This document shows positions 24,901 through 34,217 of a DNA stretch of 64,000 bases, piece after piece; positions within the stretch are counted from its first letter, which is position 1, and every line of letters starts with the position of its first letter. The notes below the pieces were generated by a model, which searched no databases, was not told where the DNA came from, and saw only the letters and a list, made by a program, of their open reading frames with translations. Source of the stretch: Pseudomonas sp. PDM04 (lineage in GTDB: Bacteria > Pseudomonadota > Gammaproteobacteria > Pseudomonadales > Pseudomonadaceae); NCBI RefSeq assembly GCF_014851765.1, contig NZ_JACVAI010000003.1, forward strand, positions 186,001 to 250,000, written 5' to 3'. The position numbers were made by a program, and so were the translations under genes.

Positions 24901-26671
24901 TTTCAAAAGGCTCGAAGCGCAACAGGCTATGGGCGGAGCCGGAGAGATACAGCGGCCGTTCATCCAGCAGCACCTGGCGCATTTCTTCGACGCTGAACAT
25001 TTGCAGGCTCAAGGCGGCCTCCTGCCGGGTCCATTTCAACCTTTGCACTTTCTCGGGGTCGAGCAGCGACAGCGCCTGGTGCGACACATAACGGCTGTGC
25101 AATACCAGGCCCTCGGGAAAAACAGGCCGGCCGGCATTGTCGTGGGGATAGAAGTGGCCGCTGCCGAGCGATTCGATGCCGCCTTCCAGCGCCAGCGTGG
25201 CGACGAATCGCCGGTCGCTGCGTTGAAAGATGTAGCCGGCAAACTGACGATCCCGGCGGTGGCCGATCTGACGGTGCAGGTAGCGGGCGGCGTCGTCGGC
25301 CGACAGAAACAGCGGGCTCAGTATCGGCCAGGAAAAACCGGCGAAGGATTGCCAGTCGCGATCGACAAGCCCCGGCCGGGCCCACAGTGCGCTGGCTCGC
25401 AACACATCGAGTCGCCCGGCCAGTGCCACTTCGCTGACGTATTCGCTCGGCCTGAGCGCCCCGGCGCGCAACCGTGCGTGCCGGCCTCCGTCGCCAACAG
25501 CGCCGTCGGGGGCTGGCGTGCTCAGTGCCGACTCGAGTGCCGAGTCGCTGAAACTGTATTTCAACAGCGAGGAATCACCTGCTTGCATGTACAGCGACAA
25601 TGGGATGTCGGAATCATGCCGCATATCTCGGTGGCAGGCGACGGCGAGGGCCATGTCCTGCGGTGTGAAGAAGTTCTCGTAGAGCCACGGTTCACGAGGG
25701 GGGTACAGCGCGGGGTCGGGCCGGGACGCATAGTAAAAACCCTCCAGTTGGTAACCGGCCGGCAGCTTCAATTGACCGCCGTCGCCGGCGGGGAAATACG
25801 ACGCCGGCGTCCAGGCGGCGCGTCCCGGGCGGCGCGCCTGTGTCGCGACGAACGCCTGGGCCGAGCGGTCCCTGAGCACCAGCCCCCAGGAAAGCGCATC
25901 CTTGGCTTTCAAGGCCGCCAGCACGGCATGCTCGGCGCTGATGCAAACGCGCGTCAATGCCGGCATTTGTGTGATCTCGCCCTTGGAGAAAGCCCGGCCG
26001 GGCTTCCAGTCCGTCGGCACCTTGCCGACGGAGTCGCCCCAGTCCTTGTTCGAAACGATCACCTTCAGCTCACCCAGTGAGGCGATTTTCCGGATGACAT
26101 TGGCCACCCCGTAGACGCCTACCGGGTTATCACGGGGCGCACCGGCCTTGAGCCAGAGGTAGTAGCTGAATTCTTCCCTGGAGCCGCTGGGTGAATATTT
26201 CAGCAGCGAACCGTCGGGGCCGCAAAGATAGGCACTGGCGAAGAACGTGCGTTCGGACACGTCGGCGACGAAATCGATGTCGGAGAAGAATCCCAGGAAC
26301 AGCCTGAGGGTCAGTTCATCCTGTCCCGGGTTGGCTGCGCGGATTTTATCGTGGGCGGGGGGATGGGAGTGGACGTTGGCGACACAGGTATAACCCGACG
26401 GATGGACGTAATTGCCCTGGGCATCCACATCGAGAAGGGTGCGCAGGTCAAAGCGGTTCACTTCGCCGGGCACAGGCTCGGTGGCCACGAATTGGCCGTC
26501 GCGCTGGCGCAGGATGACACTGCCATGCTCCCGGTCGGAGTCGGCCGGAATCCGGAGCTGAACCCAGCGCGCGGCGTCCTCTTCGGTCAGGAACCCGGGG
26601 CTCAGTTTCGCCAGCCTGGTTTTTTGGGGGGGTGGAGCGGCGCGGCCGTCATGAGCAGACACGTCATTCAT
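21950..26671 (-). CDS. Giant protein with seven tandem DUF4329-like modules
   Basis: A 1573-residue protein with no signal peptide or membrane segment. By eye it is built from seven modules of about 200-230 residues, starting near residues 23, 241, 450, 668, 888, 1118 and 1339. Most modules open with an SPxFxxxDDAAxY-like helix, continue with an FVATE-like strand, a YPxGY segment and a DGSLLKY-like strand, and close with a GELxVIxSxxW...DWxP unit. The core matches my recollection of the DUF4329 family, known from Rhs-type proteins. Only module 1 has a full acidic/histidine set: E48, H101-x-H103, and S130-x-x-D133. The ATG at 26671 has AGGA 8 bases upstream; a TTG two codons earlier is possible. 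It lies alone between conserved genes. An effector, toxin or adhesion role is possible but not shown. Confidence 0.75.
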   Translation of the reverse strand: MNDVSAHDGRAAPPPQKTRLAKLSPGFLTEEDAARWVQLRIPADSDREHGSVILRQRDGQFVATEPVPGEVNRFDLRTLLDVDAQGNYVHPSGYTCVANVHSHPPAHDKIRAANPGQDELTLRLFLGFFSDIDFVADVSERTFFASAYLCGPDGSLLKYSPSGSREEFSYYLWLKAGAPRDNPVGVYGVANVIRKIASLGELKVIVSNKDWGDSVGKVPTDWKPGRAFSKGEITQMPALTRVCISAEHAVLAALKAKDALSWGLVLRDRSAQAFVATQARRPGRAAWTPASYFPAGDGGQLKLPAGYQLEGFYYASRPDPALYPPREPWLYENFFTPQDMALAVACHRDMRHDSDIPLSLYMQAGDSSLLKYSFSDSALESALSTPAPDGAVGDGGRHARLRAGALRPSEYVSEVALAGRLDVLRASALWARPGLVDRDWQSFAGFSWPILSPLFLSADDAARYLHRQIGHRRDRQFAGYIFQRSDRRFVATLALEGGIESLGSGHFYPHDNAGRPVFPEGLVLHSRYVSHQALSLLDPEKVQRLKWTRQEAALSLQMFSVEEMRQVLLDERPLYLSGSAHSLLRFEPFETGTTRAFDKRLGTHRHPGPLATELETGMTLPTAFIKEQAAAGRLTVVLNSELWGPRGQLTPDWSAAYSPWKWKRPEQVAFGAVFATADEAAEDQYSRDVRLHEQEKAWFGFILKHKDREEYVASELIPIGEARNDVFQPQSLFGITTTPPWYTYPEGFQRHAFFYSRQRLKHSLEQPASWLSQHFILPDDLFPAVYYSRRRRASEPATPIALYISTQDGALLKFDNRQGNRLFDNDVPGLGLDDFKSLLTSGKMQPDAFVRTVIKQGGLHVMRTSLCWDRPGPVDPDWRPFMHLQRRWLSPAFKNMDDAAVYARSRLPEQTGKIFGGLLLIRPDGLYLSTEPVEVASEDFDVSVIYPAQSVLNGLFPDGCKVAGRYRSRVVHEPSMVLSHLQKQTYLNLLSVDTLFTAFNRKRIPAPQADPALDEYLFGPQGSIIRYRSGRLDDLQAQLKSEVQGVSSDASKLDGNAVKQLLYSGALKPGAWCNCLTGAGDLYVVSGSRFWGPRRKVTEWQPYPVAATVDTKADIAPLCSPLFIQADAAARHVHEAAGERTAATFGVMLWGARDGLFYASLPLETHSSAIATDRVLVRGAPPAQYAVHALYACARRSPAGEQTPECRLFLFSPLDIHHLCSAAYTPQGYRLIYLSCADGALLRFAMSSFEPGEFHDARGQLDLRPNLFASKAQAAQDEEDLSRDTFNLPDYIRRMARAGELDVIVTSAYWSRHGRVDENWQPRMADVLIQERWRANPEPPLGPVFEHCDDAARYIQQRAGSGYAHDIDEGFDSAILARAASPSGMANRFVPLDPLSSSATGENSVNRIFRPRHDPSRTLVDRYPTYPQGYEPVASHQLHLSGNTTQAPDTEQVYANFASPLMVRERTHDLKNKGFAIRHYYYSSPHDVLLRYTPEYTDAERDLLSTTPVVFEGGRWVTRLKPEEFISRLVDLGDFRVLIAGHYWRQVGPMGKQWKLQRQQTPSPGIVHTRDEL

Positions 26672-26817
26672 GATCAAAATCCTTTTGAAAAATCGGGATA
26701 GTTATCGAATGAGTCTGTGTGTGCGGCGTCGGGGATCAGCGATACATAGTTGTCGCTTGTGTATCCAGCGGTGTGACGGGCTTCCAGCCGGACGGTGGAA
26801 GCCCTGAGGGGAGGGCG

Positions 26818-27324
26818 TTACGGACGAATTTCGATCATCGTGCCGTCCGGCACCAGGTTCCACACTTCGCGCATGTCGACGTTGCGCAGGGCGATGCAGC
26901 CGTCGGTCCAGTCCAGGGTATGGAACAGGTCTTCCGGGTTCTCTTCGGAGTCCGGTGTGCCGTGGATCATGATCATCCCGCCAGGATCGACGCCTTCACG
27001 CCGGGCGCGGGCCGAATCGCTGATGTTCGGGTAGGAAATGTGCATCGACAGGTTGAATTTGTCGCTGGTCTTGCGCCAATCCAGCCAATAGAAGCCTTCG
27101 GGCGTGCGTTTGTCGCCTTCTATCAGCTTGGGGCCCTTTTTCGCGCCCTTGCCCAGCGAGATGCGGTAGGTCTTGAGCGGCTTGCCGTCGTTGATCAACT
27201 GCAATTGATGGGCGGACTTGAGAACCAGGACCTTCTCGATGACTTTGCCGTTATAGGTGCCCACGGCCGAAGCCTGGGACATTGCAACGAACGACAGGCA
27301 AAACAGGGCAAGCAACCAGCGCAT
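26818..27324 (-). CDS. L,D-transpeptidase family protein
   Basis: A 168-residue exported YkuD-fold protein. A signal peptide (MRWLLALFCLSFVAMSQASA) is probably cut after residue 20. The catalytic motif is HGTPDSEENP (H121) followed by DWTDGCIALRN with nucleophile C143 and R147. Such enzymes form 3-3 peptidoglycan cross-links or attach proteins to the wall. The short catalytic-domain-only form, without LysM or binding domain, occurs in many Pseudomonas. Its substrate cannot be told from sequence. It is followed at 49 bases, on the same strand, by a Nudix gene that lies upstream in transcription, so the two may be co-transcribed. Confidence 0.92.
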   Translation of the reverse strand: MRWLLALFCLSFVAMSQASAVGTYNGKVIEKVLVLKSAHQLQLINDGKPLKTYRISLGKGAKKGPKLIEGDKRTPEGFYWLDWRKTSDKFNLSMHISYPNISDSARARREGVDPGGMIMIHGTPDSEENPEDLFHTLDWTDGCIALRNVDMREVWNLVPDGTMIEIRP

Positions 27325-27372
27325 TGAAACAATTCCCCAGAAGTGACGCAGACAGTTTGATGATGAATGTAT

Positions 27373-27924
27373 TCAGGTGATCGCCGGCTGAGCAAGCGGT
27401 GGGATCGACTCCGAGCGTACGGGGTAGACCTCGGTCCGTCGGTCAGCGAAGAAGCATTCCAGGGTCCGCCCCACCGTGCGGAAAGCCAGTTCGGACCACG
27501 GGATCTCGGCTTCGTCGAAAAGCGCCACTTCCAGGCTCTCGGGGCCGGCGGAAAAATCCAGGTCCGCCAGTTCGGCACGGAAGAACACGTGCACCTGGCT
27601 GATGTGCGGCACATCGATCAAGGTGTAGATGCTCAGGTTGCGTACCCGCGCGCAAGCTTCCTCGGCCGTTTCGCGAATGGCCGCCTGCTCGATGGTTTCA
27701 CCGTTCTCCATGAAGCCGGCAGGCAGGGTCCAGTAGCCGAGGCGTGGCTCGATGGCGCGTCGGCACAATAACACTTTCGAGCCCCAGGTCGGCACGCAGC
27801 CGGCGACGATATTGGGGTTCTGGTAGTGAATCGTCTGACAGCTGTCGCAAACGAAGCGCAGGCGCGAGTCGCCTTCGGGAATGCGCTGGGTCACGGGCTG
27901 GCCGCAGTGGCTGCAAAATTTCAT
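27373..27924 (-). CDS. Nudix hydrolase with N-terminal zinc ribbon
   Basis: A 183-residue protein. Four cysteines (C4, C7, C26, C29) form a zinc ribbon like that of NudC-type enzymes. The Nudix box begins at GFMENGETIEQAAIRETAEE, keeping the catalytic RExxEE core but with alanine in place of the usual following glycine. This layout is common in Pseudomonas enzymes acting on ADP-ribose or NADH-like substrates, but the real substrate is unknown. I choose the ATG at 27924 (MKFCSHCG) because it places the zinc ribbon at the N-terminus. The ORF stays open upstream only through low-complexity sequence. It diverges from another Nudix gene 158 bases away. Confidence 0.9.
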   Translation of the reverse strand: MKFCSHCGQPVTQRIPEGDSRLRFVCDSCQTIHYQNPNIVAGCVPTWGSKVLLCRRAIEPRLGYWTLPAGFMENGETIEQAAIRETAEEACARVRNLSIYTLIDVPHISQVHVFFRAELADLDFSAGPESLEVALFDEAEIPWSELAFRTVGRTLECFFADRRTEVYPVRSESIPPLAQPAIT

Positions 27925-28082
27925 GCTGGGGTTCCTGGGTGCCGCGTCTATCTTTGCGTGCATCTTGGCGTGCGGCGGTGTCTGTCGGCAAGTTGTCGTT
28001 TCGCGACACACGGCTGTTCGGGGGTTGGGCGGTCGGTGCGATTGGTGCATGATGCGAGGTAGAGCACACATCGAGAAGACTC

Positions 28083-28682
28083 ATGCTGGACGAGCTACTG
28101 CATCGAGTAAGCAACCATACCCCCCGCACACTGGAGACCGACAAGCGTTTCCCTGAGGCCGCGGTTCTGGTGCCCATCACCCGCAGCGACGAACCGGAAC
28201 TGGTTCTGACCCTGCGTGCCAGCGGGCTCTCGACCCATGGTGGCGAAGTGGCCTTTCCCGGCGGGCGGCGCGATCCCGAAGACCCGGACCTGATTTTCAC
28301 CGCCCTGCGCGAAGCCGAGGAGGAAATCGGCTTGCCACCCGGGTTGGTCGAGGTGATAGGTCCGTTGAGCCCGCTGATCTCCCTGCACGGCATCAAGGTC
28401 ACGCCTTATGTCGGGGTGATTCCGGATTTCGTCGAATACCAGGCCAACGATGCCGAGATCGCCGCCGTGTTCAGTGTGCCCCTCGAGTTTTTCCGCGAAG
28501 ATCCGCGCGAGCATACGCATCGCATCGATTACCAGGGGCGCAGTTGGTACGTGCCCAGTTATCGCTACGGGGAGTACAAGATCTGGGGGCTGACGGCAAT
28601 CATGATCGTCGAGTTGATCAACCTGCTTTATGACGCCCGCATCAGCCTGCATCAACCGCCCAAGAGTTTCATCAATACCTGA
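28083..28682 (+). CDS. CoA pyrophosphatase (Nudix)
   Basis: A 199-residue Nudix protein of the CoA diphosphatase group, which splits coenzyme A or its derivatives into 3',5'-ADP and phosphopantetheine. The CoA-type pre-box sequence LTLRASGLSTHGGEVAFPGG (residues 42-61) is followed by the Nudix box, which ends REAEEEIGL. The segment AEIAAVFSVPLEFF is also typical. The ATG at 28083 fits the family start. It diverges from the zinc-ribbon Nudix gene and precedes the gamma-carbonic anhydrase gene by 70 bases, an order that is conserved in Pseudomonas. The gene symbol nudL would be the E. coli equivalent but is not certain here. Confidence 0.92.
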   Translation: MLDELLHRVSNHTPRTLETDKRFPEAAVLVPITRSDEPELVLTLRASGLSTHGGEVAFPGGRRDPEDPDLIFTALREAEEEIGLPPGLVEVIGPLSPLISLHGIKVTPYVGVIPDFVEYQANDAEIAAVFSVPLEFFREDPREHTHRIDYQGRSWYVPSYRYGEYKIWGLTAIMIVELINLLYDARISLHQPPKSFINT

Positions 28683-28752
28683 AGCCATTGCCGGCATGGC
28701 CCCGAACCCTGCTTTTAGCACGTGAGCCTGCCTGAGCCCCGAGGACATCACC

Positions 28753-29277
28753 ATGAAATACCGCCTGGGCGACGCCCGCGTCGAAACCCATCCGCAGAGC
28801 TGGGTCGCACCCAATGCCGTGCTGGTTGGCAAGGTCAAGCTGGAGGAGGGCGCCAACGTCTGGTTCAACGCGGTGCTGCGTGGCGACAACGAATTGATCC
28901 TGATCGGCCAGAACAGCAACGTCCAGGACGGCACCGTGATGCACACCGACATGGGCTACCCGCTGACCCTGGGCACCGGCGTCACCGTCGGCCACAACGC
29001 CATGCTGCACGGCTGCAGCGTGGGCGACTACAGCCTGATCGGCATCAACGCGGTGATTCTCAACGGCGCGAAGATCGGCAAGCACTGCATCATCGGCGCC
29101 AACTCGCTGATCGGCGAGGGCAAGGAAATCCCCGACGGCTCGCTGGTCATGGGCTCGCCGGGCAAGGTCGTGCGCGAGTTGACCGAGGCGCAAAAGAAAA
29201 TGCTCGAGGCCAGCGCTGCTCACTATGTGCATAACTCGCAGCGTTATGCCCGCGACCTGGTCGAGCAGGAACAATGA
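28753..29277 (+). CDS. Gamma-carbonic anhydrase family protein
   Basis: A 174-residue left-handed beta-helix protein with hexapeptide repeats, like YrdA and gamma-class carbonic anhydrases. Three likely metal-binding histidines are visible in VMHTD, VGHNA and MLHGC. The C-terminal helix begins near [17 protein letters not shown]. Whether it hydrates CO2 or has another function is not decided by sequence; many members of this group show weak or no activity. Its TGA overlaps the ATG of the next gene (ATGA), so the DUF1289 protein is translationally coupled. The ATG at 28753 is preceded by GAGGACATCACC. Confidence 0.93.
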   Translation: MKYRLGDARVETHPQSWVAPNAVLVGKVKLEEGANVWFNAVLRGDNELILIGQNSNVQDGTVMHTDMGYPLTLGTGVTVGHNAMLHGCSVGDYSLIGINAVILNGAKIGKHCIIGANSLIGEGKEIPDGSLVMGSPGKVVRELTEAQKKMLEASAAHYVHNSQRYARDLVEQEQ

Positions 29278-29489
29278 CCAGCCCTGAACGTCCGGTCCTT
29301 TCGCCCTGCGTGAACATCTGTGCGCTGGACGACGATGACATCTGCACCGGCTGCCAGCGCACCGTGCAGGAGATCACGGGCTGGAGCCGGATGGACAACG
29401 ACGAACGGCGCCGGGTGCTGGGGTTGTGCCATGAGCGGGCCAAGTCCAGCGGGTTGCTGTGGATGCTCCCTGGGAAGTCCGGCGCCTGA
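29274..29489 (+). CDS. DUF1289 domain protein
   Basis: A 71-residue cysteine-rich protein. The segment [20 protein letters not shown] gives the four-cysteine pattern (C-x3-C-x7-C-x2-C) of DUF1289, probably a small metal site. The remainder has the family sequence [17 protein letters not shown]. No biochemical role is known for the family. It overlaps the gamma-carbonic anhydrase stop by 4 bases, so the two proteins are made together; that supports a related role but does not define it. Confidence 0.88.
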   Translation: MTSPERPVLSPCVNICALDDDDICTGCQRTVQEITGWSRMDNDERRRVLGLCHERAKSSGLLWMLPGKSGA

Positions 29490-29593
29490 CAGCACCCGTC
29501 GCCAGCAAGCCGGCACAGCCACCGCCGATATTGGCCTGAGGCCCTGCGTGAAGTAACCTGCACACCCGCTCCTCAGGTCATGCCACGCCTACC

Positions 29594-30061
29594 ATGTTCT
29601 TCCTGATCGCCTATATCGGCAGCGTCGTGCTGATCAACTACGCCTTTTCCTCTGCGCCACACCTGGACATCATCTGGTCGGCCTGGGGTGGCCTGGTGTT
29701 CGTGCTGCGCGACATGGTGCAGATCCGTTTCGGTCATGGCGCCATCGTGGCAATGCTGGTGGCGCTGGTGCTGTCGTACGTCACGTCTGACCCTTCCATC
29801 GCACTGGCCAGCGCCACTGCGTTCGCGGTCTCGGAGTGCATCGACTGGCTGGTGTTCAGCATTACCCGGCGCCCGCTGCACGACCGCCTGTGGATAAGTT
29901 CGGCCTTGAGCATCCCGCTCGATACCTTCATTTTTTTCGGCATGATCGACGCCTTCACGCCGGCCGTGATTCTCACGGCCATGGGGTCGAAGTTCGCCGG
30001 GGTGACGGCGGTCTGGCTGATCATGGCCTGGCGCTTGCGCAAACAGGCCGTCGCCAGCTGA
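29594..30061 (+). CDS. VUT-like membrane protein, possible transporter
   Basis: A 155-residue, highly hydrophobic protein with about five membrane helices (near residues 2-20, 22-38, 48-66, 70-90 and 105-145). The acidic segment SECIDWLVFSITRRPLHDR between helices and the later SIPLDTFIFFGMID resemble the VUT/YhhQ family, some members of which move queuosine precursors. It is shorter than classical YhhQ (about 220 residues), so the substrate is uncertain. It lies between DUF1289 and purT. The 104-base gap upstream shows no clear promoter. Confidence 0.65.
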   Translation: MFFLIAYIGSVVLINYAFSSAPHLDIIWSAWGGLVFVLRDMVQIRFGHGAIVAMLVALVLSYVTSDPSIALASATAFAVSECIDWLVFSITRRPLHDRLWISSALSIPLDTFIFFGMIDAFTPAVILTAMGSKFAGVTAVWLIMAWRLRKQAVAS

Positions 30062-30158
30062 AGCCAAACCCTCAGGTTCATGTAAAATGCCGCGCTTTCT
30101 TCCCGTGGGAAGCGCACTGGGCGCCTTCCTCGATGATCCGCTCCTTTGAGGACCTGAG

Positions 30159-31340
30159 ATGACCCGTATCGGAACTCCATTGTCGCCAACCGCGACCCGC
30201 GTATTGATGTGTGGCTGTGGTGAGTTGGGCAAGGAAGTGGTGATCGAGCTGCAACGCCTGGGCGTTGAAGTGATTGCCGTGGATCGTTACGCCAACGCAC
30301 CGGCCATGCAGGTTGCCCATCGCAGCCACGTGATCAACATGCTCGACGGCGCCGCCCTGCGTGCCGTGATCGAAGCCGAGAAGCCGCACTTCATCGTGCC
30401 GGAAATCGAAGCCATCGCCACCGCGACCCTGGTCGAACTGGAAGCCGAAGGCTTCACCGTGGTGCCGACCGCGCGTGCCGCGCAACTGACCATGAACCGT
30501 GAAGGCATCCGCCGCCTGGCCGCCGAAGAGCTGGACCTGCCGACTTCGCCTTACCACTTCGCCGACACCTTCGAGGACTACAGCAAAGCCGTCGAGGACC
30601 TGGGTTTCCCGTGCGTGGTCAAGCCGGTCATGAGCTCTTCGGGCAAAGGTCAGAGCCTGCTGCGCAGCGTCGATGATGTGAAAGCCGCTTGGGATTACGC
30701 CCAGGAAGGCGGCCGTGCCGGCAAGGGCCGGGTCATTATCGAAGGCTTCATCGATTTCGATTACGAAATCACCTTGCTGACCGTGCGTCACATTGGCGGC
30801 ACCACGTTCTGTGCCCCGGTCGGTCACCGTCAGGAAAAGGGCGACTACCAGGAATCCTGGCAGCCACAGGCCATGAGCCCGGTTGCCCTGGCAGAATCCG
30901 AGCGCGTTGCCAAAGCCGTTACCGAAGCCCTGGGCGGTCGCGGGATGTTTGGGGTCGAGCTGTTCATCAAGGGCGATCAGGTATGGTTCAGCGAAGTCTC
31001 GCCACGTCCGCATGACACCGGCCTGGTGACCCTGATTTCCCAGGACCTGTCGCAGTTCGCCCTGCACGCGCGGGCCATCCTGGGTTTGCCGATCCCGTTG
31101 ATCCGTCAGTTCGGGCCATCGGCCTCGGCGGTGATTCTGGTGGAAGGCCAGTCGACCCAGACCGCGTTCGCCAACCTGGGCGCAGCCTTGAGCGAACCGG
31201 ACACGGCGTTGCGCCTGTTCGGCAAGCCTGAAGTGAACGGCCAGCGCCGCATGGGCGTGGCCCTGGCGCGGGACGAGTCGATCGAAGCTGCCCGGGCCAA
31301 AGCGACCCGTGCTGCCCAGGCGGTGGTGGTCGAGCTCTAA
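30159..31340 (+). CDS. purT: Formate-dependent GAR transformylase
   Basis: The 393-residue ATP-grasp enzyme formylates glycinamide ribonucleotide with formate and ATP, an alternative to the folate-dependent PurN step. Motifs are the N-terminal [28 protein letters not shown], the ATP-grasp segment [14 protein letters not shown], and the catalytic [15 protein letters not shown]. The ATG at 30159 follows TGAGGACCTGAG. A TAAAAT hexamer at 30082-30087 may be the -10 site. The leader has an imperfect GCGCTT/AAGCGC hairpin near 30091-30115. Together with purL it puts two purine synthesis genes in this window, though in separate units. Confidence 0.97.
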   Translation: MTRIGTPLSPTATRVLMCGCGELGKEVVIELQRLGVEVIAVDRYANAPAMQVAHRSHVINMLDGAALRAVIEAEKPHFIVPEIEAIATATLVELEAEGFTVVPTARAAQLTMNREGIRRLAAEELDLPTSPYHFADTFEDYSKAVEDLGFPCVVKPVMSSSGKGQSLLRSVDDVKAAWDYAQEGGRAGKGRVIIEGFIDFDYEITLLTVRHIGGTTFCAPVGHRQEKGDYQESWQPQAMSPVALAESERVAKAVTEALGGRGMFGVELFIKGDQVWFSEVSPRPHDTGLVTLISQDLSQFALHARAILGLPIPLIRQFGPSASAVILVEGQSTQTAFANLGAALSEPDTALRLFGKPEVNGQRRMGVALARDESIEAARAKATRAAQAVVVEL

Positions 31341-31350
31341 ACCGCAGCGC

Positions 31351-31455
31351 GGCTATCGCGAGCAGGCTCGCTCCCACAGGGGTGATGCTTGTGGAGGCAG
31401 GCTGCCCCCGCAGATCGGTATGATCTTGTGGGGGCGAGCCTGCTCGCGATGGCGA
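31351..31455. repeat. REP doublet, outward arrangement
   Basis: TCGCGAGCAGGCTCGCTCCC near 31356 and GGGGGCGAGCCTGCTCGCGA near 31429, in the reverse relative order to the other doublets. A weaker GTGGAGGCAGGCTGCCCCCG lies between them. The set fills the space between converging purT and the MFS gene. Confidence 0.85.
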
Positions 31456-31459
31456 CCGG

Positions 31460-32776
31460 TCAAGCCACCCGATTCAGATCGTTGTTGCGCGTCTCTTTCA
31501 GGCACAGCACCGCCAGCAGACTCAATACCGCTGCCCCCGACACGTACCCGCCGACATAACTCAACCCTCCCATCGCCACCAGCTTCTGCGCGAAGAACGG
31601 CGCCGCCGAGGCTCCGACAATGCCGCCCAGGTTGTAGGCCGCTGACGCACCGGTGTAACGCACGTGTGTCGGAAACAGTTCCGGCAGCAGCGCCCCCATG
31701 GGCGCGAACGTCACACCCATCAGAAACAGCTCGATGCACAGAAACAGCGCCACGCCCCAGGTCGAACCCTGGGTCAACAGCGGCTCCATCAGAAATCCGG
31801 ACAGAATCGCCAGCACGCCACCGATGATCAGGATCGGCTTGCGTCCGTAGCGGTCGCTGGCCCAGGCCGACAGCGGGGTGGCGGCGGCCATGAACAGCAC
31901 GGCGAAGCACAGCAGCCCAAGGAAGGTTTCGCGGGTGTAACCCAGCGTCGACACGCCATAACTGAGTGAAAACACGGTCGAGATGTAGAACAGTGCATAG
32001 CACACCACCATCGATCCGGCCCCCAGCAACACCGGCGCCCAGTATTGGCTGAACAGCTCGACCAGCGGCAGCTTCACCCGTTCCTGGCGCGCCATGGCGT
32101 TGGCGAACACCGGGGTCTCGTGGAGTTTCAGGCGCACGTACAGGCCGACCATCACCAGCGCGGCGCTGAGCAGGAAGGGAATCCGCCAGCCCCACGAACG
32201 GAACTGTTCGTCATCCAGGCCCATGGCCAGGCTCAGGAACAGGCCGTTGGCGGCGAGAAAACCGATCGAAGGGCCGAGTTGGGGAAACATGCCGAACCAG
32301 GCGCGTTTGCCCTTGGGCGCATTTTCCGTTGCCAGCAGCGCCGCACCGCCCCATTCGCCGCCCAGCCCCAGGCCTTGGCCGAAGCGCAACACGCAGAGCA
32401 GGATCGGCGCCCAGGCACCGATGCTGTCGTAACCCGGCAGGACACCGATCAAGGTGGTACAGATGCCCATCAGCAGCAGCGAGGCGACCAGGGTCGATTT
32501 GCGCCCGATGCGGTCACCGAAATGGCCAAACAGCGCCGAGCCCAAGGGGCGCGCCAGAAAAGCGATGCCAAAGGTGAGAAACGCCGAGAGCATCTGGGCA
32601 GTGCCGGAGGTCTGCGGGAAAAACACCGGGCCGATCACCAGCGCTGCGGCCGTGGCGTACACATAAAAGTCGTAGAACTCAATGGCAGTGCCGATGAAGC
32701 TCGCCGTCGCGACCCGAGTGGCTGAGTTCGTCGGCTGTTCGGGCGTGGTTTCGGTAAAGGTCGTGCTGGTCGTCAT
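31460..32776 (-). CDS. MFS transporter, metabolite:proton symporter type
   Basis: A 438-residue, 12-helix permease. The signature region of the MHS branch is clear: IGTAIEFYDFYVYATAAALV at the first helix, then GHFGDRIGRKSTL between helices 2 and 3, and RFGQGLGLGGEWGGAAL in helix 4. The repeat ASDRYGRKP follows in the second half. Relatives take up dicarboxylates, aromatic acids, betaine or alpha-ketoglutarate with protons; the substrate here is unknown. I choose the ATG at 32776, preceded by AGGGA. An ATG 7 codons upstream is also possible. A promoter candidate lies about 125 bases upstream. Confidence 0.9.
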   Translation of the reverse strand: MTTSTTFTETTPEQPTNSATRVATASFIGTAIEFYDFYVYATAAALVIGPVFFPQTSGTAQMLSAFLTFGIAFLARPLGSALFGHFGDRIGRKSTLVASLLLMGICTTLIGVLPGYDSIGAWAPILLCVLRFGQGLGLGGEWGGAALLATENAPKGKRAWFGMFPQLGPSIGFLAANGLFLSLAMGLDDEQFRSWGWRIPFLLSAALVMVGLYVRLKLHETPVFANAMARQERVKLPLVELFSQYWAPVLLGAGSMVVCYALFYISTVFSLSYGVSTLGYTRETFLGLLCFAVLFMAAATPLSAWASDRYGRKPILIIGGVLAILSGFLMEPLLTQGSTWGVALFLCIELFLMGVTFAPMGALLPELFPTHVRYTGASAAYNLGGIVGASAAPFFAQKLVAMGGLSYVGGYVSGAAVLSLLAVLCLKETRNNDLNRVA

Positions 32777-32901
32777 GCGGTTGTCCCTGACAGTCATGTG
32801 CTCCCGTGGAGCGAATTATTATGGTTGAACACCCAGGGATGTGGGTTTGCAGCGGGGTGCGGGTAGCACGGGTAGGGCGGGGCTTGGGTAAGCGTGGTGC
32901 G

Positions 32902-32931
32902 ATTATAGGAAGGTGGCTAACGATTGAACAA
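32902..32931 (-). promoter_or_regulatory. Probable promoter of the MFS transporter gene
   Basis: On the minus strand TTGTTC, an 18-base spacer and TATAAT. It fits transcription toward the gene starting at 32776. Confidence 0.55.
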
Positions 32932-32969
32932 GGGCAAACCCCTGTGCATCCAGGCTGGATCGGCGAGGG

Positions 32970-34205
<1,236 letters not shown>

Positions 34206-34217
34206 TAATGCCGCCTG

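Noticed and set aside
22355..26080. Several plus-strand ORFs opposite the seven-module gene
   Set aside because: They have no domains or ribosome sites, and the minus-strand frame shows clear internal repeats across the whole region.
30062..30158. Purine or other riboswitch before purT
   Set aside because: The leader is under 100 bases, with only one imperfect hairpin and no recognisable aptamer core.
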